From: Glebionis coronaria
Taxonomy: Eukaryota > Streptophyta > Magnoliopsida > Asterales > Asteraceae
Direction of reading: 5' to 3'
Length of the DNA: 64,000 bases
NCBI GenBank assembly: GCA_025667525.1
Contig: CM046878.1
Span: forward strand, 102,625,237 to 102,689,236
In this document: positions 22,868-33,565 of the stretch, piece after piece
Layout of the letters: each line of letters starts with the position of its first letter
How positions within the stretch are numbered: position 1 is the stretch's first letter
Notes under the pieces: model-generated
Databases searched by the model: none
What the model was told of the DNA's origin: nothing
Seen by the model: the letters and a program-made list of their open reading frames with translations, nothing else
Made by a program: the position numbers and the translations under genes

Positions 22868-24170
22868 TTCACATTATTTAGTCTGCATTAAAGAAAATGG
22901 TTAAATTATTTTTCTTCAATTATTTGTTCCAAAATATTTTAAGCTTTTATAGTATTTCGACACATTTAATTGACATTTCATTTCAACTTTTTATAAAAAC
23001 AATACAACTGCAATAAGAAAATAAAATTTTTCCCCTCTAACTATAATCTGATCTACATAGCATCTTCAATAACTAATAAAATATGCTCGCCATACAAAAT
23101 ATTTCGCAGGAAATGTACGACCAGAAAACTAGTTAATATTGTTAAACCCCGTAGGTATAACGTATTATCTAACCACAATATACATAGAGATTACATGAGG
23201 CAAAAATGAAACCTTGACGGTCCCTAAGTTCTTGTTCATAATTTATTTTTTTTATGTTTTCCGACGGCTATGTCACGCAGGTACTCTACTACTAGATTAT
23301 TAATCATGAATATATTAAGCATGTATGTATAAGTCAAGTAGCCCATTATATAGTCAGTTTTTCATATGGTGTTGCCCCTGCAAGTGGCGAGTCAACTTCA
23401 AGTTGGTTGCAGGTAGTTTACCCCAAGATTATTGATCACGAATATATTAAGCATGTAATAGTCAAGTAGCCAATATATAATCGGGTTTAATTTGTTACTA
23501 TGGTGTTGCCTGCAGCAAGTGGCAAGTCAAGCTCAAGTTGCTGTCTATTTAGGTGGCTACGTGAAGACTAAAGAAAGTCTTAATAATACTTTTGTTAATA
23601 CACTCAAGGAATGCAGTTTCTGTATATATAAATATGTGATAAATTAAAAGAGACAATAAAAATCTCATAAACTAATAATTAGGTTTTTTACTCATGGTTG
23701 ACTCAAATCGACCACGAATCCGTTATCAATCTTACAATGCTCGGCTAGAACATGCGATCGCTTTAGTATACTCCGTTAATTTGTTTAAAATTTTGATGCC
23801 TGAATCATCATACATATATAGTTGATCTTAAAAATGTTTTAACTCAACGCGCGACCATTATCATCTTCGTTTAATATTCCTTAACCAGGGTATTTATTAG
23901 TTTTGGTGGTTTTATTTCATAACAAAAGCAACACATGTTCACATAAATTAGTTAAGTGTATTTTTTAATTGCTTAAGGTTTTGATTTCGAATTTTTTTAA
24001 AATACTTTGTAACGTAGTATTTGTTAAGACGAGAATCAATAGAATAACCATGCATATTTTAAAAACTTGAATTCATTATATTAGTAATTTTTAGGGCAAC
24101 AAATCTTGGACTTTTGACCCCTTTGAAAATTAAGTTGAATTAGTCATGGAGCAAAGTGAAATTTAGTCTA
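22868..24170. other. Intergenic, with a direct duplication
   Basis: No gene seen. Positions about 23294-23410 and 23430-23545 are diverged direct copies, each with GAATATATTAAGCATGTA, GGTGTTGCC and CAAGT...CAAGTTG. The AT-rich remainder leads to the TATA box at 24172. Confidence 0.55.
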
Positions 24171-24171
24171 C

Positions 24172-24178
24172 TATAAAA
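24172..24178 (+). promoter_or_regulatory. TATA box of the small secreted-peptide gene
   Basis: TATAAAA lies 42 bp upstream of the first ATG of the ORF (24214), which would place the start of transcription near 24203. The ATG at 24189 would then lie upstream of the transcript. Confidence 0.55.
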
Positions 24179-24213
24179 GCTAACACCATGAGTTAGTCTC
24201 TTCACATAATCAC

Positions 24214-25143
24214 ATGCAAAATAAGATGAATACCTTCAATAAGAAATTAATATTGTTTCTGTTGGCAATCACTCTTATTTGTTCTTCAGTTGCAGATGAT
24301 CATCTGCTACTAATAACTCGGTATGTATTACTACTTTTTATAGTTGTTATTCGGGCAATGTATAATATTACTCCACAGATTGACGTTAATACTATCCAGC
24401 ATTCAAGTTTCAATACTTTTAAAAACACTAGCATGGTACTCGCGCAATGCAACGACGATTAATAAGTAACGATTTTTTAGCAATCGATTTAACGTTAAAA
24501 TGTAAAAAAGTTGAATTAAAATAAATAAAATCACTAAAAATGAAAAAAAAAAAAACTAAAAATTTGTAAATATATCAAAATGGGTGTTGAATTAAAGAGA
24601 ACTTTTTTTTTAAAATATGGTGAAATTAGATTATGAAAAAAAATAAATGAGTTAAAAGATACTTCAATTTAAAAATAAAAATAGTTTTTTAATAAGTTGT
24701 TAAGAAGTTGTTACAAAAGTTTGTTAAAAAAGAAATGGATGGTCAAGATTTGAAGTTAGGTTTGGATTAAAAATGATCTAATGGTCAAGTTATTAATATG
24801 TTTATCTTAATTTTTGGTTTGGAGTTAGGATGTGTATATCCACCCTTTATATATTAGTATAGATACATAGGAGAATAATATGATTGTACAAATATATATG
24901 TGCAGAATTGGGGATCGCAAGCTGAATTCTATAGGTCGTTTTTTTGTGGGAATTGTGGGAAAGGCTCCTGTAAAAAAGATTCCTGCCAAAGGGATAGTCG
25001 ATGCCGGGATGATGGCGAAAGATGTAAGAGACTTAAATAAACAGGGTAGCCCTCCTCCTCCTCCTTGTGCAAGATGTGTCAACGGAGGTGCCGTTAACAT
25101 GCGAGGTTTTTGCGCAAGAAATTGCCCCGCACGACGGCCGTGA
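24214..25143 (+). CDS. Predicted secreted small cysteine-containing peptide, two exons
   Basis: Exon 1 begins at ATG 24214 or 24226 and encodes a signal peptide (NKKLILFLLAITLICSSVA, cleavage likely before DDH). The donor is CG|GTATGT at 24321 and the acceptor TGTGCAG|A at 24905, giving an intron of 585 bp (24321-24905). Exon 2 runs to TGA 25141-25143. The mature part is about 85 residues, basic, with a PPPPP tract and four Cys near the C-terminus (C-x2-C-x11-C-x3-C). The +1 frame of exon 2 contains another run of six Cys (24941-25050), so an old frameshift may have changed the product. I do not recognise the family; it might be antimicrobial or a signal. Gene structure is inferred only. Confidence 0.45.
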
Positions 25144-25640
25144 AATGCTATTATGAGGTTGTGCATCCCTCGTATTTACAACAGAGTTGATAACCCATGC
25201 ATATGGATTGTTTTATTCACCTTTTTATGAGTTTGATGTTGTTTATGTAATATATCTAATTATTGTTGTTTTTACCTTTTAATAATGTGTCCAACTGTGG
25301 TAACTTTTTTTTATAGTGCTTCAAGAATACAAGTATTTGTATTACTAAAAATATCATAAATGATTAGCAATTTTCAAAATTTGGAAATGGTGTACGTAAA
25401 CAATATACATAAATAAGTAAACCGCTTTGTGAAAAGCTAACATGACACGCCGTAATAATATGTAATGCTACCCCGTCCCATATTAATTGTTCAGAATAGA
25501 TTTTTTTAATTTTGAAATTAAATACAAACTTGTGTTTATGTAATGCAAAATTTATGCAAATTGATCTCTTTAGCGAGCTTAGTTTTTGATTGACAGTGGA
25601 CTTTTGTGATTTAAATGCATTTTATGCATTAAGAAGTGAG
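25144..25640. other. 3' flank of the peptide gene and duplicated segment
   Basis: No gene. AT-rich; AATAATG-like signals occur near 25281. Positions 25548-25640 repeat 12160-12295, minus an internal 33-bp stretch. The end (GTGAG) is the target of the next element. Confidence 0.5.
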
Positions 25641-26217
25641 TGTTCGCGTATGTCTCCGGCCAAAGGCTTCCGGACACACCCCCACCTCCAGTCCAAAAAC
25701 AAAGACGTCGTAATTAATGAGATGACACGTAAGCAAGGAGCATTCAATGCCAAGGACATAGAAACTGACAAAAAGTAAAAGCAAGTTATCGTATTATCCA
25801 TCGTGTATCGTGCGGCCTAACGGGTAAAGCGGTACACTGTCGCTCTGGACACCAAATCCATCGATTGGTGGGAAAGATCTTACCTCGAGCTTAGAACATA
25901 GTCTACTGATGTGACTAGACGCCCAAGTATACTTTATGGAGTAGTATAAATACTCCTCAAATTTAATACACACACATGACATATACAACATTTACTTCTT
26001 GCTTATAACATATCCTCCGGTATTCCACACCGGATACCAACTACGTGATAGTTACTTACTCTCACGCCGGAGCTTGGTCTCGGGGTCACACCTGCGACGA
26101 GGCTAACATGTGTTACCTTGTGTTTATAGGTCCAATCCCGAGATATAAACCACATCTATTCCGTAACCGAAGAATCATTCTCTCGTGTACTTGCAGCCGG
26201 GGAATTTTGCTTCAACA
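25641..26217 (+). repeat. 5' LTR of the plus-strand Tat element
   Basis: It starts TGTTCGCG and ends GCTTCAACA. A TATA box (tataaata, near 25945) sits in a hairpin GGAGTA/TACTCC (about 25939-25957). The primer site follows at 26220-26238 (TGGCGCCATCCGTGGGACC). Confidence 0.85.
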
Positions 26218-26219
26218 TT

Positions 26220-26238
26220 TGGCGCCATCCGTGGGACC
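26220..26238 (+). promoter_or_regulatory. Primer binding site of the plus-strand Tat element
   Basis: TGGCGCCATCCGTGGGACC lies 2 bp after the LTR and is the same class as at 17197 on the other strand. Confidence 0.85.
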
Positions 26239-26385
26239 CTAAACTCGAATCTCCATAAACAACTACTTATGGCTTGACCTTCGGGAAGCAGGTCTCCTTT
26301 ACATGTTCCTTCAGATCACGAAGATACTAAGGGAAGAGAAGGTACGGAAACGCCTTCCGTCCTGCAACAGAAGATATTAGAAAGC

Positions 26386-27664
26386 ATGAGCATGTTACAA
26401 GGTCTAGTGGAACGTCGTAACGATGCGGACATAAATCCTATTACTCCAATGAAGTTAGTTTTCGACGACGAGACCCAAAGCACGTCGAAAGATAAAGGCG
26501 AAACGGAAAAGGGAAAAGACGAAGCTCAGAAGGCTCGCGGCGACAAAGCAGCATATGACCTACAAAAGCCCTTCAAGGATGTCATCTCCTCACCATTCAC
26601 CAAGAGAATCATAGAATTGTCTTCTCCGAAGCACGTCCTGCCCGCTACCATAAAATCATGCACCTGAGCGACTGAACCCAATGATCATATTACTCGTTTC
26701 GCAGGAGCGGCCAACTCAGGGGAGTTGCCCATGCCGGTGTGGTGCTGGTTTTTCCAGCATACGTTGGACGGAGCAGCCGGAGGATGGTTTGAAAGATTTC
26801 CGCGAGGAAGCATAGATAATTGGGATGACCTGAAGGACCAATTTTTGGAAAGGTTCTCATTAAGAAGAAAAATCCTAAAAAGTCTAATGGAAATCACCAC
26901 CATAACACGAAAAGCCCAAGAATCCCTCTCCAAGTTTAAAGAATGCTGGACTGACGAAGCTAGCTACATACAAAGGGTACCGGAAGTAATGAGAATATCT
27001 GCCTTCGTGAATGGAGCCAAGTGCCCCGAACTATCTCGACGCTTCTCGGACAACACGCCGGAGTCAGTCGCTGAAATGATGAGAAGGGTAGATGATTTCA
27101 TCAAGTCGGAATAAGTCTTTAGAAATACGGAGTTGCCACAGGGTGAATCAGCCGATAGGGGCCCCAAGCCAAATAAGGAAGATAAATACCTATCCTCCGG
27201 ATCATGCGGTCATAATCGATACCGACAAAAAACGATTATAGATCCGAACCTACATTCTCCCCGTACGTACCACCAATGAATCAGAATTTCGGGAGGAGTG
27301 TTCCCTATCAACAACCAGGGTTGGAATCGTTAACCAAATTTCCCAAAGAAATTCTGGCAATAGAGCTGCAGCTACAATTGTCCCAACCAAGGGAATTGTC
27401 CGACCGAAAAACATGGATAAACACTGTAACTATCACGGAGAAAAGGGACACCTCACTAATGATTGTCATCAACTGAGAAAGCAATTAGAAGCAGCCTTAG
27501 AGTATGGTAAGTTAAATCACCTTGTCAAGGATCTACGAGGTTGTGTGAGCAAAGGTAACCAAGGAATGGGAAGTGGATATTACAAAGGGAAAATGATAAA
27601 TATGCTGGGAAGCAGATACTGCCGAGCAAAACGAAAGGAGGTATGCAGAATCGAAGTAGACTAG
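26386..27664 (+). pseudogene. gag of the plus-strand Tat element
   Basis: Gag frame 26386-27114 is broken by TGA at 26665-26667; the same frame continues with NDHITRFAGAANSGE, GGWFERFP, RKAQESLSKFKE and MMRRVDDFIKSE. A TAA at 27112-27114 follows. A frameshift near 27180 and another near 27410 lead to the knuckle-like CNYHGEKGHLTNDCHQLR and KQLEAALEYGKLNHLVKDLR. Order and motifs are those of Tat gag. Several stops and shifts make it inactive. It is clearly related to the minus-strand gag at 15706-17170. Confidence 0.8.
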
Positions 27665-28687
27665 ATGAGTGCCCCATCACTTCCGCTCCGGTAACCGATG
27701 CGGAGGCTTCAGACGATCCTTTAATATTCGAAGCCGAGATCAAAGGCTATTGGGTGAAAAGAGTATTCGTCGAAGAGGGAGCAGCAATGCAGGTCATGTT
27801 CGAACACTGTTCCTGAATTTAGAGTCGGCCATTAGACAGAGGTTAACCCCTGACCGTGTAAAATTGCTAAGTTTCTCCGGAGAAGAAACCACTCCTCTCG
27901 GGAAGATCGATTTAGAGGTGACCTTAGGATCACACGACCTAAAAAGAAAGATAATAATGAGTTTCACAATAATCAGGGCGCCATCGCCATATAACATAAT
28001 ACTGGGAAGGACGGGAATCCGGGAACTAGGAGCTGTACCTTCCACGATACATTCGGCGATGAATTTCCCCACTCCCAATGGCGTTGCAACATTGAGAACA
28101 AAAGCAAGGGCAATCTACGAATGCAGGGTAATCGAAGACGGACATAAAATAGAAAAGGAAAAGGCAACAACTGAAGGGAAGAACTAGACAAGTGGCTTGC
28201 CCATGAAAAATTCAACCAGCAAGAGCAAAAAGCCAGAAGAATGACGGAACAAGTCATGTTCCATCCCAGTTACCCGGAGTAGCTAGTTACAATCGGACGG
28301 TTGTTCACCAAAAAATGTCGACTGCAGCTCATAGACCCGCTGAGGGATAATTCCGGCGTATTTGCGTGGGAACCTTTAGACATGACCGGTGTCCCCACAA
28401 ACCTAATCAAACACTCATTAAACGTGGACGTAACCGCTAACCTGGTGGCCTAGAAAAGGAGAACTTTGGGAGAAGAGAAGAGTCAAGCCCTTAAAAGGGA
28501 CGTAACCGAATTGATGAAAGCTGGTATCATACGACCGGTAAAATACCCAACATGGATCTCTAACACGGTGCTCGTTAAGAAACCGGACGGTGATTGATGA
28601 ATGTGCATAGATTTCAAAAACCTCAATTCGGCATGCCCAAAAGATTACTACCCTTTACCTAACATCGATGTCAAAATTGAAGCGGTC
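27665..28687 (+). pseudogene. Protease and start of reverse transcriptase of the Tat element
   Basis: The retropepsin block runs from about 27700 with PSPYNIILGRTGIRELGAVPS (near 27985-28045) as the flap/second conserved region; the catalytic part reads VEEGAAMQV in another frame. A frame open from 27669 ends at 28187. Beyond, in changing frames, come DNSGVFAWEP, YPTWISNTVLVKKPDG and CIDFKNLNSACPKDYYPLPNI, the first RT blocks. A stop sits in the middle of the CIDF-preceding block. It is cut at 28687 by the Athila LTR. Confidence 0.8.
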
Positions 28688-30244
28688 TGATAACGCCCAA
28701 ATTCAACATGTTTTTGGGAGCTTTATCCGTGCTTTTATACATGTATATTGGTTATATCTATGATACTTTTGTGCATATTTGTGCCCAGTTGTGTTTGCAA
28801 GTCTTTGTGTAGCCAATTGCAGGAATAGAGTGTAAAACAACACAAACATGGAGATTATTACGAGTACGAAGAATCCTAGTCAAGTTCAAGACCCATGTAC
28901 AAGTTATAAGCCTTTAAAGATCAATTTCGGATGCAAGAACAAGTATTTCCAAGGAGCATACAAGTCACTCAGCATGAAGTTGCCACCAGCAGAAATAAAG
29001 TCGCCACCAGCAAAACTCATCCAATTTGCCACCAACAAGATTCAAGTTGCCACCCACATTTGTGTAGGCAGAATTTGTGTCCACATTCATGCAAACTCAA
29101 AGAAGAACACACAAGATCATACAAGAAAGTTCTAGACTTCCTTTGGCTCCAAGCCATGCATTCACCCCATGCCTTTAATTTTGCTTATAAATAAGACCCT
29201 TAGGATCATGTAACAATATATCTCTTCACATCATCTCATAATATCTTTCATATCCACAAAATAACTCTCTCAACCTTGTCCAAACCTCCATTCCCGGATT
29301 TGAGCAAGGTGGTGCAAGAAAAGTCACTTTTGGAGTCCAAAAAGCAAAGTTAACATCACGAAACTCTTAGGGATCATTAGCCTAATAATTAGAAACATAT
29401 TTCCACCTTGTAAGGCTCTTGATTATGACTTGTAAGACTATTATTTCAGAGTTTATTTCATCGTTTGTTATGAGTAGCTAAATCTCATTCTACACTTGGT
29501 AGGATGATGTTTGTGGTATGAAGTAGTGGTTGTGATTGTAATTTATGTTTATTTCAATGTCAAGCTTTCTTTTGAACCATTAGTAATTATGTTTCATGTG
29601 ATAATTGTTATCAAAAAACTTAATTTGTTGGTAAAGATTTCATAGGTCGAAAGGGTTATTTTCTATCAACAAGTCATAGCCGGTTTGTTTATGATTGGCT
29701 ATCTTTTGTTTTGATCATTCTTAAGAAGTTTTGATTATCAAGAAACATAATTATAAGTGTTAGCAAATTCGTTAAATGACCGTGAATCGAATGTGTTGAA
29801 ATTGGATTAAGTCTTGAACTGAGTGATTGAGTCTAATGCTTGTTTTCTTTAACCAAAGTCTTGACGAGGATTGAAGCTTTTGAAAACAATAGATTGGATT
29901 ATCCATCTAATTATCATAATCATATTTGTTAAACGTGTCATCACAATCATACCACTACGGATGCTCAAACTAGTCCTTACCAAGTGTTGCCTTTAATCTT
30001 ATTATTAATCTCATCATATTACTTGTTATTTGTTTGTCTACAATTGCTACAATCAACGATTATAGTTTTATTTTTGAATGATCATAGGTTTCCCAAATCC
30101 CCGTGAACGATCTCGGTATTACCACATAAAAGCTATACACAAACGAAAGGGTTATACTTGCCCGTGCATTTTTAGTCAATACGGTAATTCGTGTTTATAA
30201 ATCTAAAACTTGTTCTCCAAATCCATCACACCAGAGACGCATCA
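28688..30244 (+). repeat. 5' LTR of the Athila element
   Basis: 1557 bp, starting TGATAACGCC and ending GACGCATCA. A TATA box (tataaataa) lies near 29186. No partner copy is in the window, so the ends come from TG...CA and the adjoining primer site. Confidence 0.75.
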
Positions 30245-30250
30245 AGTTTT

Positions 30251-30268
30251 TGGCGCCGCTGCCGGGGA
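30251..30268 (+). promoter_or_regulatory. Primer binding site, Athila type
   Basis: TGGCGCCGCTGCCGGGGA, the usual plant Athila/Tat primer site, lies 6 bp after the LTR. Confidence 0.85.
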
Positions 30269-30568
30269 TTTGATTGTGTTTTTAGTTCCAATTTCATTCT
30301 ATAATCAAACCCATTGTAGCGTTCTTGTTGCCAAAAATCAAAAAGTAAAAAAAGAAATAATAATTTTTTTTGCAGCAAAGTCAGTTTGCCGCCGGCAAAA
30401 ACGTAAACTGTTAAAAAAAATTATGTTTTTATTTTCTTTAGTTTATTTAATTTCTTATTTACTTATTTTCCTATTAGTAGTATTTTGTTTGTTTTTATTT
30501 TTGTTACTTGTAGTCTTTTTTAAAAGTTCTTAAAGACTTGAATGAACACACGTTCTTCCGGTTAAGAA
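30269..30568 (+). other. Athila leader between primer site and gag
   Basis: A T-rich leader with no gene; an open frame across it (30210-30533) is hydrophobic by composition only. An AACACACGTTCTTCC stretch at 30546 lies close to the gag frame. Confidence 0.4.
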
Positions 30569-31057
30569 TTGCTTAGTCCATACACCGATCCCGAACGTTA
30601 TATCCATCAATCTCGAAAGAAAAACCGCAAGAAGCAACCCTTTATTTCTTTTGAAAACCGAATTCTAAAAACCAAAAACCCACCATTTGATAATCTCTTA
30701 GACGCATTTGTAGTCTATAACACATATAACGATCTACCATTCCCAATGGCCGACGATCAATCCATGTGGGCAGCCAACCGAGTAGTAGCACCTACCCCCG
30801 AGGCTGCTATTGTTCAAGTTGAGCTTGGAGAAAACTTCACCGTGAAAGGTCATCACCTTTCAATGATTAAAGACCGCCAATTTGACGGCCGTACGCGGGC
30901 CGATCTGCATAAGCACATAGCCGAATTCATAGAGATATGTGGCATGTTCCGATATGGAGCCGACGTCGATGTAGACGCTATAAAACTCAAACTCTTCCCA
31001 TCATCTCTATCCGGAGATGCAAGAGTTTGGTATAATGAGTTGACGCCCGGTACCATT
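30569..31057 (+). pseudogene. Athila gag N-terminal part, truncated by insertion
   Basis: The frame is open from 30569. The recognisable gag starts at MADDQSMWAANR (30747) and includes VELGENFTVKGHHLSMIKDR, QFDGRTRADLHKHIAEFIE and LKLFPSSLSGDARVWYNEL. All are hallmarks of Athila gag N-terminal and core segments. No stop occurs before the insertion at 31058, so this copy was in good state when hit. The remainder, including the knuckle, protease and pol, should lie right of the window. Confidence 0.85.
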
Positions 31058-33091
31058 TGTGAAAACCCAAACCCGAGGTCATTTATTTAATATTATATAA
31101 TATTATTTTACGAATAATTTTGAAATTTTTGATGAGTTTGAATGATATGACGGTTGATGGTTTTATTTAAAACCGACGTTGGAGGTCTTATTTTTATCTT
31201 TTTACTAATAGCGAGGATTATTAGTGACCACGATATCGACGAATGCCCGAGATTTTATGTTTTATCATTTGTTGTTTCGATGTTTATATTTTTGACGTAT
31301 TAATTTTAAGTTCGTATTAAGTCGAACCGGGATCATATTATTATCATATTTTGAATGCGTTTTAACTTTTGAAAAGTATTTTTACGAAACCCGAGCCTCG
31401 TAAATATTTTCAAAATTGACAATTTACATTTTCTACCCTTACAACTATTTGATTGCATTTTGGACCAAAACTATCATAAATTGGCAAAACTAGTCCCTCT
31501 ACCATCATATAAAAGGTGATTTTCTCTCACCTAAAAACACATACACAACATCACCACCAAAAATTTCATCTCCCTTTCTCTCTCTCTAGCAAAACCGTCC
31601 ACACCTAACCCTAAACCCTTTGATTTTTCAAAATTTACTTTGAATCTTCAAAATCTAATTGATATCTCATGTTGCAAATTCAACAAGGATCATTTTGATG
31701 TAAAAATATACAACATGCAAGAACTTTCAAAATTTGATGATGATCCATGGAGGTTTGATCCATTTTCTTGTTATATAGTTGTTGTTAGTATTATTATATA
31801 CATATTTTAATTATTGCATGTTGGAAATTTTGAGTGGGTAAAATTTTGGATGATCATTCAAGTGTGTTATGGGTTAGTTAAGTTGTTGGTGATGATATTA
31901 GGATGATTTTAGGCATATGAAATTGATTAAAATTGGTTGAAAATTGATTTAACATGATTTTTAAAGAGGCAATTTAGATCAGTAGGTTCAAGGCTAATTT
32001 TGGAAAACTTACTGTTTGAAAATGGGTAAACTAATAGGATAGAGTTGTAGAGAATTCTTTTACCTTCGATTTGATATAAGGTAGAATTACTAACTCCAAA
32101 CGAGCGCGAAGTTATGATGTCTTGATTATTCGTGTACCGGGAGACGAGTATCGACACAATCCGAAGTTATTGTCGATATTTGGATCGAATCTCGGGGACT
32201 ATAGAATGAGTTGTGAAAATGTTCAAGGACTTATGTTTGGTTCTAAACTTAGGGTTGTGAGTCTATTTTCAAACCCAAGTGTCGGATTTGTAAACGGGAT
32301 TTTTTAGAATGGTCAAAATGGTTGTATGAGTCGGTGACGTAAAACTGTCCGGGTTTTGTAGTTCAAAGATGTGTCGGGCAGGGAACTTTAAAAGTAAAAT
32401 CTTTTGATGGGCTTTTAACAGGTCTTTCTATATATAGTAAGTGATATCTCTGATTAGTATCATAAGTATTTGATGTGTTTAAGTGGGATAAATGAGCTCG
32501 TACATTTAGTGTGTACCGGCAGATTTTTATCGAAAGAATAGACTAATAGAGTAAACATATAGAAGAAAGTAAAAGTATCACTTGTATTATTTTCATTTTG
32601 GGTTGGTTGTGATTTTATTATTTTGAGTTTGATGATATTAAGTATGGATTTTATTCGAGTTTATTATTGATGAACGCGCCTTATTTGATAGGTTGCAGTT
32701 TTCGTGTTTATCGGGCATCAACTATCGTCGAAGATCGTCTTGCTACTGCTATTACTCAAGGTGAGTCTATAGCCTCACTTTTGTAATTGTTTTGAATGAT
32801 TTTAAAACCCGCGAGGGGGATACATGCTATTTGAAAGTAAAATGAACACAAGTCATGATTGATTGTTTGAACCCGAATGTTGCCTGTTGTTGCCTTGAAT
32901 TGTATAAGTACCTAAGTTGCAAAAGTCCCTAAATTCATGAGCCGTTAACTATCTTCTGACTTGATGTTGTGAGTTGGGAATAGCCGCTTATTCTAATAAT
33001 AGTACTATTGGGCTGACGACCCTATCCGAGACCAGGGCTTTACGCTGAGTAACCCCTGGGAAGGATAATTTTACGAGAATGAGAATGTGGT
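31058..33091 (+). repeat. Chromovirus-like 5' LTR, first part
   Basis: U3 and the promoter region. A TATA box (atataaaagg, near 31507) is followed by a C/T-rich leader. The minus-strand ORF at 31927-32157 has no motif. Interrupted by HPA at 33092. Confidence 0.65.
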
Positions 33092-33401
33092 TGTCGACGT
33101 ACAGTCGGTAATGAGCCAGGCCCATGGCCCATACGCACCTTACTTATCCTACAAGAAACCCTAAGCCTATATAAACAGGGGTAGGGGTCTCATTATAAAC
33201 AGGTTCTCTCTCTTAACCACACCTCATATACAATATATCGACCGAATACTAACTTGACCGTCGGAGGTGGACCCCGGGGCTCCGGCCTCGGGTCCACGTC
33301 TAACCGGTTTACCTTTGTTTGCAGCATTACTCAGGACCGGGGAAGACGATTAACGGCTCAGGAGAGTCGTCGAGCTGGTCCAGCCAAACTATGCTCCAAC
33401 A
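33092..33401 (+). repeat. 5' LTR of HPA
   Basis: It starts TGTCGACG and ends CTCCAACA. A TATA box (tatataaa, near 33170) is present. It has high similarity to 39214-39491 and, reversed, to 56189-56510. Confidence 0.85.
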
Positions 33402-33404
33402 AGT

Positions 33405-33423
33405 TGACGCCATCCATGGGACC
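33405..33423 (+). promoter_or_regulatory. Primer binding site of HPA
   Basis: TGACGCCATCCATGGGACC, one base off the Tat site at its start (TGG to TGA). HPB has the intact TGGCGCC. Confidence 0.75.
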
Positions 33424-33565
33424 ATGAACACATATGTTCCGCGTTCTCATATTGCCGAAGAGCAGAAATCACCTCGTTCAAAAATCGGTAACTCTTAAAT
33501 TCTGAATTTTAGATTTTTCTTCGATATCTGAATGCGTAAAGCCATGCACGGCATAACAAAAAAAA

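Larger units (their letters stand above)
25641..28687 (+). mobile_element. Tat-type gypsy element, 5' part (outermost of the nest)
   Basis: A 5' LTR, primer site, gag, protease and the first part of reverse transcriptase are present. At 28688 the sequence breaks in the RT block (after PNIDVKIEAV) into the LTR of an Athila element. The rest should resume right of the window, after all the inner elements. The TSD to look for is GTGAG (25636-25640). The undisturbed duplicate near 12285 reads straight across this site, giving an empty-site reference. Confidence 0.85.
28688..31057 (+). mobile_element. Athila-type gypsy element, 5' part, nested in Tat
   Basis: The LTR (28688-30244), primer site TGGCGCCGCTGCCGGGGA (30251-30268) and gag start are present. 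At 31058 gag is broken by a chromovirus-like LTR. The expected TSD at the far end is CGGTC (28683-28687). Confidence 0.85.
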
